DNA of 64,000 nucleotides from Pseudomonas nitroreducens (GTDB lineage Bacteria; Pseudomonadota; Gammaproteobacteria; Pseudomonadales; Pseudomonadaceae), in contig NZ_JACHLI010000004.1 in the NCBI RefSeq assembly GCF_014204515.1, positions 186,001 through 250,000 of the forward strand, read 5' to 3'. The position numbers were made by a program, and so were the translations under genes. The notes below the pieces were generated by a model, which saw only the letters and a list, made by a program, of their open reading frames with translations, was not told the DNA's origin and made no database searches. Positions 52,689 to 61,481 of the stretch are shown here, piece after piece (positions within the stretch are counted from its first letter, which is position 1; every line of letters starts with the position of its first letter).

Positions 52689-53746
52689 AGCGCCACGCTG
52701 CCCTGGGCCGGGAACAGCACCAGATGCTCGGCGGCCACGCCGATGCCTACTTCGTCGCCCGGCTGATGGTCCGCATGGCTGGGGAACAAAGACTCCAGCT
52801 GGGTGCCGGTCGGCAATTGCAGGCGATAGAGCGTCGCCGCGCCGAGGAATGACTTGCCGACGATCCGCGCCTTCAGCGCGCCATCGGCGGCGGGCACCAG
52901 ATCATCCGGGCGCAGCAGCACGTCCACCGCGCTGCCGTCCGGCAGGCTGTAGGCGCGGTTGCCGCGCAGCAGGCCCAGTTCGGTCTGCACTGCGTCGGTG
53001 CCGCACATCTGTCCGCGAATGAAGTAGCCCTGGCCGACGAAGCTGGCGACGAAGGGCGTCTGCGGTTCGTGGTAGAGGTTGAACGGGGTGTCCCACTGTT
53101 CCAGCAGGCCGTTGCGGAACACGCCGACATGGTCGCTGACGGCGAAGGCTTCTTCCTGATCGTGAGTCACCAGGATGGCACTGGTACCGCGCGCCTTGAG
53201 AATGTCGCGCACCTCGTGGCTGAGCTGGCGGCGCAGCTCCACGTCGAGGTTGGAGAAGGGTTCGTCGAGCAGCAGCAGTTGCGGCTGCGGTGCCAGCGCA
53301 CGGGCCAGGGCCACGCGTTGCTGCTGGCCGCCGGAGAGTTCGTGGGGGAAGCGCTGACCGAGGCCACCGAGCTTCACCAGTTCCAGCAGCTCGCCGACGA
53401 TGCGCTCGCGCTCGGGGTCCTTGCGGATGCCGAAGGCGATGTTGTCCGCCACCGACAGGTGCGGGAACAGCGCGTAGTCCTGGAACACCATGCCGATCCG
53501 GCGCTTCTCCGGTGACAGGGTGAAGCCGGGGCGCGAAATCACTTCGCCGGCCAGTTCGATGCGGCCACTCTGCACCGGCTCGAAACCGGCGATGGCGCGC
53601 AGGGTGGTGGTCTTGCCGCAGCCCGAGGGGCCGAGCAGGCAGCCGATGTCGCCGGCGTTCAGGTGCAGGCTGACGCCTTGCACCACACGCTGCTGTTCAT
53701 AGCCACAGGAAAGATCGTCGAGGGTGAGCAGCAGCGGTTGGGTCAT
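52685..53746 (-). CDS. ABC transporter ATP-binding protein (FbpC/PotA-like)
   Basis: A 353-residue importer ATPase. Walker A is GPSGCGKTT at 39-47, the signature LSGGQQQR at 137-144, Walker B LLLLDEP near 157-163 and the switch His in VTHDQEEA. The C-terminal third is a TOBE-like domain. Sequence is of the Fe3+/spermidine/putrescine class. No permease or binding-protein gene is adjacent. It follows argF on the same strand, 17 bp apart, as I recall for P. aeruginosa. Confidence 0.9.
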   Translation of the reverse strand: MTQPLLLTLDDLSCGYEQQRVVQGVSLHLNAGDIGCLLGPSGCGKTTTLRAIAGFEPVQSGRIELAGEVISRPGFTLSPEKRRIGMVFQDYALFPHLSVADNIAFGIRKDPERERIVGELLELVKLGGLGQRFPHELSGGQQQRVALARALAPQPQLLLLDEPFSNLDVELRRQLSHEVRDILKARGTSAILVTHDQEEAFAVSDHVGVFRNGLLEQWDTPFNLYHEPQTPFVASFVGQGYFIRGQMCGTDAVQTELGLLRGNRAYSLPDGSAVDVLLRPDDLVPAADGALKARIVGKSFLGAATLYRLQLPTGTQLESLFPSHADHQPGDEVGIGVAAEHLVLFPAQGSVAL

Positions 53747-53763
53747 CGGACTCTAAACAGGGA

Positions 53764-54681
53764 TCAGGCGTAATGCGCGTGCTCGACCAGCAGTTCGAGC
53801 AGGGCTTTCTGCGCGTGGAGACGGTTTTCCGCCTGGTCCCAGGCCACGGAGCGCGTGTCGTCCAGCAGGTCTTCGCTGATCTCTTCGCCACGGTGGGCCG
53901 GCAGGCAGTGCATGAATAGTACATCCGCCGCCGCGCCGTCGAGCAGCGCACGTGTTACCTGATATGGCTGGAACAGGCGCAGGCGCGCGGCCGCTTCGTC
54001 TTCCTGGCCCATGGAGGCCCAGACGTCGGTGCTCACCAGATGGGCGCCGGCCACGGCTTCGCTAGGTGCGCGGAAGATCTTCACGCGCTCGCCAGCCTGC
54101 TGCATCAGCGCGGCGTTCGGCTCATAGCCTGCCGGGCAGGCCACGTTCAGCTGGAAATCGAAGCGGATCGCCGCCTCGATGTAGCTATTGCACATGTTGT
54201 TGCCGTCGCCGATCCAGGCCACGGTCTTGCCGGCGATGCTGCCGCGATGCTCGTGGAAGGTCTGCATGTCGGCCAGCAGCTGGCAGGGATGCAGGTCGTC
54301 CGACAGGCCGTTGATCACCGGCACGCGGGAGTTCTCGGAGAACTCGATCAGGTTGCTGTGGGCGAAGGTACGGATCATCACCGCATCGACCATCCGCGAC
54401 ATGACCCGCGCGGCATCGGCGATCGGTTCGCCACGACCCAGCTGGGTGTCGCGCGGGGAGAGGAAGATGGCCTGGCCGCCGAGCTGGATCATGCCGGCTT
54501 CGAAGGATATCCGCGTGCGGGTCGAGGCCTTCTCGAAGATCATCCCCAGCACGCGGTTCTTCAGCGGTTCGTAGAGCACGCCTCGGTCGCGCAGGTCCTT
54601 CAGCTCGCTGGCGCGGCGGATCAGACCGAGCAGTTCTTCGGTCGTGTAATCCAGCATCGAGAGGAAGTGACGTGCGCTCAT
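53764..54681 (-). CDS. argF: Anabolic ornithine carbamoyltransferase
   Basis: Makes citrulline from ornithine and carbamoyl phosphate in arginine biosynthesis. The 305-residue protein has the carbamoyl-phosphate motif STRTR at 53-57 and the ornithine/catalytic HCLPAHRGEEIS segment near 260. Length matches the anabolic enzyme. In P. aeruginosa argF is repressed by ArgR; I looked for an ARG box upstream (54682-54850) and did not find a convincing one. The 54682-54995 gap shows no other feature that I can support. Confidence 0.95.
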   Translation of the reverse strand: MSARHFLSMLDYTTEELLGLIRRASELKDLRDRGVLYEPLKNRVLGMIFEKASTRTRISFEAGMIQLGGQAIFLSPRDTQLGRGEPIADAARVMSRMVDAVMIRTFAHSNLIEFSENSRVPVINGLSDDLHPCQLLADMQTFHEHRGSIAGKTVAWIGDGNNMCNSYIEAAIRFDFQLNVACPAGYEPNAALMQQAGERVKIFRAPSEAVAGAHLVSTDVWASMGQEDEAAARLRLFQPYQVTRALLDGAAADVLFMHCLPAHRGEEISEDLLDDTRSVAWDQAENRLHAQKALLELLVEHAHYA

Positions 54682-54995
54682 GGTTCGTACCTACTACTTA
54701 TTCTCAGAATCAGGCCGAGGTACCGACCGGCTTTCGTGAGAAAAAACGGGCTGAACCTGCGGCGGGACCGCATGGAGCGGGAAATGGGGGAAGGCGCGAT
54801 CCTATAAGGAAATGACGGATCTACGCAAGTTTCGCCCGGAGGGCCCGTCGGGCGCGGCTTCAACATGGTCGTTCCTGATGTCCCGCGATTCACCCGACGG
54901 AAGCTGGTGGTGCATCCTCCAGCCAGGATTCATAGTGCTTTCGACCCCGCGACCGGCCCCCTGAGGCGCCGGCGACAACAAGAACGAGGCGAGCC

Positions 54996-57089
54996 ATGAG
55001 CAAGACCCTCCACCACCGTGCGTGCCATCTGTGCGAGGCCATCTGCGGCCTGACCATCGAGACCGAGGATGAGCGCATCCTCTCGATCAAGGGCGATGCC
55101 CAGGACAGCTTCAGCCGCGGCCACATCTGCCCCAAGGCGGTGGCCCTGCAGGACATCCAGAACGACCCGGACCGTCTGCGCCAGCCGGTGCGTCGCGTCG
55201 GCAACGAGTGGCAGCCGATCAGTTGGGACGAGGCCTTCGAGCTGGTCGCCACGCGTCTGGCGGACATCCGCCAACGCCACGGCAACGACGCGGTGGCGGT
55301 CTATCAGGGCAATCCCAGCGTGCACAACTATGGGCTGATGACCCACAGCAACTACTTCCTCGGCCAGCTGAAGACCCGCAACCGCTACTCGGCGACCTCC
55401 GTGGACCAACTGCCGCACCACCTGGTCAGCCAGCAGATGTTCGGCCACGGCCTGCTGATCCCGATCCCCGACATCGACCACACCGATTTCATGCTGATCC
55501 TGGGCGGCAACCCGCTGGCGTCCAACGGCAGCATCATGACCGTGCCGGACGTGGAGAAGCGCCTGAAGGCGCTGAAGGCGCGCGGCGGCAAGCTGGTGGT
55601 GGTCGATCCGCGCCGCACCGAGACGGCGGCGCTGGCGGACCAGCACCTGTTCGTCCGCCCTGGCGAAGACGCAGCCTTGCTGCTGGGCATCCTCGACACG
55701 CTGCTCAGCGAAGAACTGACCCGCGAGACCTCCCTGCCAGTCAACGGCCTGGAGGCGGTGCGCGAAGCGCTGGCGCCGTTCAAGGTGGAAGCCATGGCCG
55801 CGCGCTGTGGTGTGCCCGCCGAGGATATTCGCCAACTGGCGCGGGAATTCGCCGCTGCCGACAAGGCCGTTTGCTACGGGCGAATGGGCGTTTCCACCCA
55901 GGTTTTCGGCAGCCTCTGTCAGTGGCTGGTGCAGTTGATCAACCTGGTCACCGGCAACCTCGACCGCGTCGGCGGCACGCTGTGCACCACACCGGCGGTC
56001 GATCTGGTGGCGACCACCGCGGGCGGCGCGTTCAACCGCTGGCAGAGCCGCGTCTCTGGCCTGCCGGAATACGGCGGCGAACTGCCGGTGGCGGCGCTGG
56101 CTGAAGAGATGCTCAGCGAAGGCGAAGGGCAGGTGCGTGCGCTGGTGACGGTGGCCGGCAACCCGGTGCTGTCCACGCCCAATGGCCGACGCCTGGAGCA
56201 GGCGCTGGACGGCCTGGAGTTCATGCTCAGCGTCGACCTCTACATCAACGAGACCACCCGCTACGCCGACCTGATCCTGCCGCCCACCGCGCCGCTGGAG
56301 CACGATCATTACGACACCACCTTCAACGTCTTCGCGGTGCGCAACGTCACCCGTTTCAACGAGGCGATCCTGCGCAAACCCGAAGGCGCCCTGCACGACT
56401 GGGAAATCTTCGTCGGCCTGGCCAGGGCTTTCGCTGCGCGCCTGGGCAACGAGCTCAAGCCGACCCTGGCGCCGGAGCAGATGATCGAGATGGGCCTGCG
56501 CTTTGGCCCCTATGGCGACGCCAGCGAGCACAAGCTGAACCTGGCGCGGCTGCGTGAGCATCCCCACGGGCTGGACCTGGGCCCGCTGCAGCCGAACCTG
56601 GCACCGCGCCTGAAGACGGCCAGCCGCAGCATCGAGGCGGCGCCGGACATCTTCCTCAATGACCTGCGCCGTTTCGCTGACAGCCAGTCCCATGCCATCG
56701 ACCAACTGCTGCTGATCGGCCGCCGTCACGTACGCAGCAACAACTCGTGGATGCACAACTACCACCGCCTGGTGAAGGGCAAGCCGCGCCACCAGTTGCT
56801 GATGCACCCGCAGGACCTGGCCACGCGCGGGCTGGTGGACGGGCAGAAGGTGCGGGTGCGTTCGCGGGTCGGCAGCATCGAGATCGAAGTGGCCGCCAGT
56901 GACGAAGTCATGGCCGGTGTGGTCAGCCTGCCCCACGGCTGGGGGCACGGGCGGCCGGGCGTGCAGCTGTCGATTGCCCGCGAGCAGGGTGGCGCCAGCG
57001 CCAACGACCTGACCGACGAACGCCACCTCGACGCGCTCTCCGGCAACACCGCGCTCAACGGCGTGCCGGTGGAGGTCGAGGCGGCCTGA
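54996..57089 (+). CDS. Molybdopterin-dependent oxidoreductase
   Basis: A 697-residue member of the DMSO reductase superfamily. The N-terminal 4Fe-4S motif is Cys10-Cys13-Cys17-Cys45 (CHLCEAICG ... GHICPKA). The molybdopterin domains follow (QGNPSVHNYG, LGGNPLASNGS, ADLILPPTAPLEHDHYD), and a C-terminal guanine-dinucleotide domain (about 590-697, PQDLATRGLVDGQKVRVRS). No Cys or selenocysteine is evident at the usual Mo-ligand position. There is no twin-arginine signal, so it is cytoplasmic. Substrate unknown. A strong hairpin (57110-57138) follows. Confidence 0.88.
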   Translation: MSKTLHHRACHLCEAICGLTIETEDERILSIKGDAQDSFSRGHICPKAVALQDIQNDPDRLRQPVRRVGNEWQPISWDEAFELVATRLADIRQRHGNDAVAVYQGNPSVHNYGLMTHSNYFLGQLKTRNRYSATSVDQLPHHLVSQQMFGHGLLIPIPDIDHTDFMLILGGNPLASNGSIMTVPDVEKRLKALKARGGKLVVVDPRRTETAALADQHLFVRPGEDAALLLGILDTLLSEELTRETSLPVNGLEAVREALAPFKVEAMAARCGVPAEDIRQLAREFAAADKAVCYGRMGVSTQVFGSLCQWLVQLINLVTGNLDRVGGTLCTTPAVDLVATTAGGAFNRWQSRVSGLPEYGGELPVAALAEEMLSEGEGQVRALVTVAGNPVLSTPNGRRLEQALDGLEFMLSVDLYINETTRYADLILPPTAPLEHDHYDTTFNVFAVRNVTRFNEAILRKPEGALHDWEIFVGLARAFAARLGNELKPTLAPEQMIEMGLRFGPYGDASEHKLNLARLREHPHGLDLGPLQPNLAPRLKTASRSIEAAPDIFLNDLRRFADSQSHAIDQLLLIGRRHVRSNNSWMHNYHRLVKGKPRHQLLMHPQDLATRGLVDGQKVRVRSRVGSIEIEVAASDEVMAGVVSLPHGWGHGRPGVQLSIAREQGGASANDLTDERHLDALSGNTALNGVPVEVEAA

Positions 57090-57109
57090 CGAGCTGACGC
57101 ACGTCACCT

Positions 57110-57138
57110 GCAAAGCCGAGCGTTGCACTCGGCTTTGC
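57110..57138 (+). terminator. Strong hairpin after the molybdopterin oxidoreductase gene
   Basis: Perfect 11-bp stem GCAAAGCCGAG / CTCGGCTTTGC with a 7-nt loop. The T-run is part of the stem only, so termination strength is uncertain. Confidence 0.55.
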
Positions 57139-57221
57139 AGTACAATGCGCGGTACCGTGCCGGCCAAAGCCCACCGTGGGGACTGCCGGGTCAGTATCTG
57201 AAAGTTAAGCCGAGGAAGTTC

Positions 57222-57548
57222 ATGGATATCATCGATACCATCAAAGAGCAGATCTCCAGCAACCCTGTCCTGCTGTACATGAAGGGTTCGCCGAACGCTC
57301 CCCAGTGCGGTTTCTCGTCCCGCGCCGCGCAGGTGCTGATGGCTTGCGGTGAGAAGTTCGCCTACGTCGACATCCTGCAGAACCCGGAAATCCGCGCCAA
57401 CCTGCCCAAGTACGCCAACTGGCCGACCTTCCCGCAACTGTGGGTCGGTGGCGAGCTGGTCGGCGGCAGCGACATCCTGGCCGAGATGTTCGAAAAGGGT
57501 GAGCTGCAACCGCTGATCAAGGACGCCGTAGCCAAGGCCAACGCCTGA
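57222..57548 (+). CDS. grxD: Monothiol glutaredoxin Grx4
   Basis: A 108-residue monothiol glutaredoxin with the CGFS active site at 29-32 (NAPQCGFSSRA). It carries and transfers [2Fe-2S] clusters with glutathione and BolA-type partners. WPTFPQLWVGGELVGGSDI is typical. ATG 57222 follows CGAGGAAG. It lies upstream of an MFS transporter gene and close to the bfrB/bfd iron genes. Confidence 0.95.
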   Translation: MDIIDTIKEQISSNPVLLYMKGSPNAPQCGFSSRAAQVLMACGEKFAYVDILQNPEIRANLPKYANWPTFPQLWVGGELVGGSDILAEMFEKGELQPLIKDAVAKANA

Positions 57549-57567
57549 GTCTTTCGTGCTGTCGCAC

Positions 57568-57597
57568 AAAGCCCCGCCTTGGCGGGGCTTTGTTTTT
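57568..57597 (+). terminator. Intrinsic terminator of grxD
   Basis: AAAGCCCCGCC / GGCGGGGCTTT with TT loop followed by GTTTTT. Confidence 0.9.
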
Positions 57598-57612
57598 GGG
57601 AAGAAATAAACA

Positions 57613-58776
57613 ATGACTGAACAGACGCGGGCCAACGCCGCGCGCTGGGCGTGTGGATACTGCTTCGCCATGGGCGGGATGGTCCACGGCAGCGTGATGG
57701 GGCGGGTGCCGGCCCTCAAGAGCATGACCGGGGTGGACGAGCAGCAACTGGGCCAGGCCCTGCTGGGCGCAGGCTTCGGTGCGCTGCTGGCGTTCGCCTT
57801 CGCCGGTGCGCTGGTGCGTCGCTATGGCAGCCGGGCAATCACGGTAATTTCCGGGCTGGCGCTGATGGCAACCTTCCCTCTGCTCGGGCTGGCGCAGGAT
57901 GTCTGGGTGCTGGCGGCGGGCTTCCTCGCCGTCGGCCTGACCTTTGCGACCATGGACGTGGCGATGAACACCCAGGCGGTGGAAGTCGAGCGGCGCCTCG
58001 GTCGCCCATGCATTTCCAGCCTGCACGGCATGTACAGCCTGGGCGGCCTGGTCGGAGCCGTCGGCGCAGCAGCCTTTGCCGATCTCGCACCGATCTGGCA
58101 TTTCAGCCTGCTGGCGTTGATCGCCGTGGCGATCCTGCCATTCTTCGCCCGAAACCTGTTCGAAGGACGTCCGGAACCGCTGGAGGACGAGGCGCCAGCC
58201 CAACGTGGCTGGCGCCTGCCGCCACCGGCGCTGATCGGCCTGGGGCTGCTGACCCTCTGTGCTTTCGTTTCCGAAGGGGCGGTCGCCGACTGGGGCGCCT
58301 TGCTGCTGCACCAGGTGCTGGGCGCCTCCGAACGCCTGGCGGCGCTGGGCTTCGCAGCGTTCTCCGCGACCATGGTGCTGGGCCGGCTGTTCGGTGATCG
58401 CCTGCGCGTGCGCTTCGCCGACGAGGCGCTGGTGCGTAACCTCGCGCTGCTGGCGATTGCGGGCATGTTCCTGGCGCTGTTCAGCCCCTGGGTGGCCGGC
58501 GCGATTGCCGGTTTCGCCCTGGTGGGCGCGGGACTGTCGGTGGTGGTGCCGATCCTGATCGGCGCAGCCGGCAACCGGCCGGGCGTCGAGCCGTCGCGTG
58601 GCGTGGCAGCAGTGGCGTCGTTCGGTTATGGCGGCTTGCTGATGGGCCCGCCGCTGATCGGCTTCCTCGCCGAGCACGTGGGCTTGCGCCTGTCTTTGCT
58701 GGTGGTGGTGGGACTGTGCGCCGGGCTGGTGCTCAAGGCGTCACTGGTGCGCCGTCCGCCAAAGGCGAACGCCTAG
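57613..58776 (+). CDS. MFS transporter
   Basis: A 387-residue major-facilitator protein with about twelve hydrophobic helices. The cytoplasmic-loop motif between helices 2 and 3 (GALVRRYGSRAITVIS) and its second-half counterpart (GRLFGDRLRVRFADEALVR) are present. It resembles the YbjJ/sugar-type MFS group, substrate unknown. It starts 16 bp after the grxD terminator; no strong ribosome-binding site is seen apart from GGGAAGAAA. Confidence 0.85.
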   Translation: MTEQTRANAARWACGYCFAMGGMVHGSVMGRVPALKSMTGVDEQQLGQALLGAGFGALLAFAFAGALVRRYGSRAITVISGLALMATFPLLGLAQDVWVLAAGFLAVGLTFATMDVAMNTQAVEVERRLGRPCISSLHGMYSLGGLVGAVGAAAFADLAPIWHFSLLALIAVAILPFFARNLFEGRPEPLEDEAPAQRGWRLPPPALIGLGLLTLCAFVSEGAVADWGALLLHQVLGASERLAALGFAAFSATMVLGRLFGDRLRVRFADEALVRNLALLAIAGMFLALFSPWVAGAIAGFALVGAGLSVVVPILIGAAGNRPGVEPSRGVAAVASFGYGGLLMGPPLIGFLAEHVGLRLSLLVVVGLCAGLVLKASLVRRPPKANA

Positions 58777-58824
58777 AAGGGAAGGGCACCGGCGTCCACA
58801 ACCGCGCCGGTGCCTTGTGCCTGA

Positions 58825-59301
58825 TCAGTCGTCTTCGTGCATGTGCGACTGCAGGTAGTTTTCCAGGCCGACCTTCTGGATCAGGCCCAGCTGGGTTTCC
58901 AGGTAGTCGATGTGCTCTTCCTCGGACTCGAGGATGTCCTTGAGCAGGTCGCGGCTGACGTAGTCATGCACGCTTTCGCAATGCACGATGGCGTCGCGCA
59001 GGTCCTTGGTGGCCTTGAGTTCCAGGTTCAGGTCGCACTGCAGCATTTCCTGGGTGTTCTCGCCGATCAGCAGCTTGCCCAGGTCCTGCAGGTTGGGCAG
59101 GCCTTCGAGGAACAGGATGCGTTCGATGAGCTTGTCGGCGTGCTTCATCTCATCGATGGACTCGTGGTACTCGTGGGCACCAAGGCGCTTCAGGCCCCAG
59201 TCGTTCCACATGCGCGAGTGCAGGAAGTACTGGTTGATGGCGATCAGCTCGTTGCCGAGGATCTTGTTCAGATGCTGGATGACTTTCTTGTCGCCTTTCA
59301 T
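58825..59301 (-). CDS. bfrB: Bacterioferritin (BfrB type)
   Basis: A 158-residue ferritin subunit forming a 24-mer with heme. Ferroxidase residues Glu18, Glu51, His54, Glu94, Glu127 and His130 and the heme ligand Met52 (IDEMKHADK) are all present. The sequence closely resembles P. aeruginosa BfrB, which stores iron and releases it through Bfd. The bfd gene lies 220 bp upstream on the same strand, with its own terminator. The AT-rich gap 59302-59455 should contain the bfrB promoter; I cannot place it exactly. Confidence 0.96.
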   Translation of the reverse strand: MKGDKKVIQHLNKILGNELIAINQYFLHSRMWNDWGLKRLGAHEYHESIDEMKHADKLIERILFLEGLPNLQDLGKLLIGENTQEMLQCDLNLELKATKDLRDAIVHCESVHDYVSRDLLKDILESEEEHIDYLETQLGLIQKVGLENYLQSHMHEDD

Positions 59302-59455
59302 GCCGGGGTCCTGCCGTGTGGAGTGGGAGAGATTGAAATTCTCGCGCCCTTATAACCATCTGTCAAACATAAGTCCTTGAAATTGTTATAAAAAGGAATA
59401 TGAATGCGAATGTTTTCATTCCGCAACTTGACGCTAAACCACTGAATTACAGGCA

Positions 59456-59483
59456 TAAAAAAACCGGGCCTAGGCCCGGTTTC
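59456..59483 (-). terminator. Intrinsic terminator of bfd
   Basis: Read on the minus strand: ACCGGGCC / GGCCCGGT stem followed by a run of seven T. It separates bfd from bfrB. Confidence 0.9.
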
Positions 59484-59521
59484 TTCGGAATATCTGCTGA
59501 ACTGATCAGCGGTATTTTTTC

Positions 59522-59737
59522 TCAGCCCGCCGCGTAGGCCAGGTTGTAGTTCATCGACTGGGCACTCTGCAGCTCGCCGAGGGTATCGCGGACCACCTGT
59601 TTGGCCAGGCAGGCGCACTTGCCGCACTGGGTGCCGACACCGGTGCATTCGCGCACTTCGCGGTAATTGCAGGCGCCGTCGTAGATCGCATCGCGGATCT
59701 GGGTATCGGTGACACCGTTGCAGAGGCAGACGTACAT
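59522..59737 (-). CDS. bfd: Bacterioferritin-associated ferredoxin
   Basis: A 71-residue [2Fe-2S] protein with ligands Cys4, Cys6, Cys38 and Cys41 (CLC ... CGKC spacing typical of Bfd). It binds bacterioferritin and reduces heme to mobilise stored iron during starvation. A Fur-box-like sequence lies just upstream, consistent with induction when iron is low. Confidence 0.96.
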   Translation of the reverse strand: MYVCLCNGVTDTQIRDAIYDGACNYREVRECTGVGTQCGKCACLAKQVVRDTLGELQSAQSMNYNLAYAAG

Positions 59738-59771
59738 ATGTGCACTTCAGTCGCTGTGGGGTTGTTGGAAG

Positions 59772-59800
59772 CGATACTAATAATAATGAGAATGATTGTC
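59772..59800 (-). promoter_or_regulatory. Fur box upstream of bfd
   Basis: GATACTAATAATAATGAGAATGATTGTC contains overlapping NAT-triplet hexamers of the Fur consensus (GATAATGATAATCATTATC) and lies 35-63 bp before the bfd start. Confidence 0.7.
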
Positions 59801-59999
59801 AAAAGTTGACGGGATCTCATTTCGGCCAGCCGATAAATGGTTAACGGGTTCAAGGAGTTAGCGTCGAGACCGCGTGGATGAAGGCTTCGCGCCCGCGGTG
59901 TATGATGGCTCCCCCCTGGAGCGGCAGCCCCTCAAGCACGGCAGTTTTGACCGGGCAGGGTGCCTGGCTCCGCAGCGCCTCACTCTCAAGGAGAAGGAA

Positions 60000-60602
60000 A
60001 TGAGCGTACTCGTCGGTAAGAAAGCCCCCGATTTCAACGTGGCTGCCGTGCTGGGCAGCGGCGAGATCGTCGACAGCTTCGTACTGTCCGAAGCCATCAA
60101 GGGCAAGTACGGCCTGGTGTTCTTCTACCCGCTGGACTTCACCTTCGTCTGCCCGTCCGAGCTGATCGCCCTGGATCACCGCATTCCCGAGTTCCAGGCG
60201 CGCAACGTGGAGGTGATCGGCGTCTCCATCGATTCCCACTTCACCCACAATGCCTGGCGCAACACCCCGGTGGACAAGGGCGGCATCGGCCCGGTGAAGT
60301 ACACCCTGGCCGCCGACATCAGCCACGAGATCTGTAAGGCCTATGACGTCGAGTCCGAAGGCGGCGTGGCCTTCCGCGGCGCCTTCCTGATCGACCAGAA
60401 CGGCGTGGTGCGCTCGCAGATCATCAACGACCTGCCGCTGGGCCGTAACATGGACGAGCTGCTGCGCCTGGTGGATGCCCTGCAGTTCACCGAGGAGCAC
60501 GGCGAAGTCTGCCCGGCCAACTGGAAGAAGGGCGACAAGGGCATGACCGCCTCGCCCGAAGGCGTCGCTGCCTACCTGGCCGAGAACGCCGGCAAGCTGT
60601 AA
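60000..60602 (+). CDS. AhpC/Prx1-type 2-Cys peroxiredoxin
   Basis: A 200-residue thiol peroxidase. The peroxidatic cysteine is in YPLDFTFVCPSELIAL (about residue 51), and the resolving cysteine in the C-terminal HGEVCPANWKKGD segment, as in typical 2-Cys peroxiredoxins. It reduces hydrogen and alkyl peroxides. ATG 60000 follows AAGGAGAAGGAA. Divergent from bfd with a shared 262-bp control region that includes the Fur-like site. Confidence 0.93.
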   Translation: MSVLVGKKAPDFNVAAVLGSGEIVDSFVLSEAIKGKYGLVFFYPLDFTFVCPSELIALDHRIPEFQARNVEVIGVSIDSHFTHNAWRNTPVDKGGIGPVKYTLAADISHEICKAYDVESEGGVAFRGAFLIDQNGVVRSQIINDLPLGRNMDELLRLVDALQFTEEHGEVCPANWKKGDKGMTASPEGVAAYLAENAGKL

Positions 60603-60617
60603 GGCTGCTGCTGCATG

Positions 60618-60646
60618 AAAGAGCCCCGCTTCGGCGGGGCTTTTTC
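60618..60646 (+). terminator. Intrinsic terminator of the peroxiredoxin gene
   Basis: AAAGAGCCCCGC / GCGGGGCTTTTT type stem with TTCG loop. Confidence 0.9.
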
Positions 60647-60672
60647 ATGCACGGTCGAGCGTGTGTGATTGG

Positions 60673-60744
60673 CGTAGGAGCGGACTCCGTCCGCGATAGG
60701 CTCGCGTCGCACCGGATGCCATCGCGGACGGAGTCCGCTCCTAC
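60673..60744. repeat. REPIN (GAGCGGACTCCGTCCGCG type)
   Basis: 72-bp copy almost identical, loop included, to 37411-37482. It lies between two convergent-gene terminators. Confidence 0.93.
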
Positions 60745-60753
60745 GAATTGCCA

Positions 60754-60784
60754 AAGAAAAAGCCCCGCGAGTGCGGGGCTTTTA
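60754..60784 (-). terminator. Intrinsic terminator of rnt
   Basis: AAGCCCCGC / GCGGGGCTT with a GAGT loop; on the minus strand it is followed by a T-rich tract (TTTTTCTTT). Confidence 0.85.
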
Positions 60785-60800
60785 ATTCACGAAGCAGCGA

Positions 60801-61481
60801 TCAGTGATCGTCTTCCATCCAACCGCCGAATTCCTTCCAGCGGTTGACGATGCCGCAGAACAGCTCGGCGGTCTTCTCGGTGTCGTATCGCGCCGAGTGC
60901 GCCTCGCGGTTGTCGAACTCGATGCCGGCGGTCTGGCAGGCCTTGGCCAGCACGGTCTGGCCGTAGGCGAGACCGGCCAGCGTGGCGGTGTCGAAGCTGG
61001 AGAACGGGTGGAACGGGTTGCGCTTCACGCCGCTGCGGTTGACTGCGGCGTTGAGGAAGCCCAGGTCGAAGCTGCTGTTGTGGCCGACCAGGATTGCCCG
61101 CTTGCAGCCGTTGGACTTCAGCGACTTGCGGATGCCCCGGAAGATTTCGGTCAGCGCCTGTTCTTCCGGCACGGCCATGCGCAGCGGGTGGTCCAGCTTG
61201 ATGCCGGTGAACTCCAGCGCCGCCTGTTCGATGTTGGCGCCTTCGAAGGGCTCCACACGGAAGAAGTAGGTGTGCTCCGGGAACAGGTAGCCGCTGTCGT
61301 CCATGCCGATGGTCACGGCAGCGATTTCCAGCAGGGCGTCGGTGCCGGCGTTGAAGCCGCCGGTCTCGACGTCGACCACGACCGGCAGGTAGCCACGGAA
61401 GCGGCGCGCCATCGGGTGGCGCGGGCCGGGCGGGAAGGAACCGTCGAGTTCTTCTTCGAAGATTTCGTTCTCGTCACTCAT
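60801..61481 (-). CDS. rnt: Ribonuclease T
   Basis: A 226-residue DEDD exoribonuclease that matures tRNA and other RNA 3' ends. Catalytic Asp37 and Glu39 are in VVVDVETGGFNAGTDALLEIAAV. HNSSFDLGFLNAAV and the final HSARYDTEKTAELF complete the DEDDh set. Its start overlaps the pyrC stop by four bases, so the two are translationally coupled. Confidence 0.95.
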   Translation of the reverse strand: MSDENEIFEEELDGSFPPGPRHPMARRFRGYLPVVVDVETGGFNAGTDALLEIAAVTIGMDDSGYLFPEHTYFFRVEPFEGANIEQAALEFTGIKLDHPLRMAVPEEQALTEIFRGIRKSLKSNGCKRAILVGHNSSFDLGFLNAAVNRSGVKRNPFHPFSSFDTATLAGLAYGQTVLAKACQTAGIEFDNREAHSARYDTEKTAELFCGIVNRWKEFGGWMEDDH

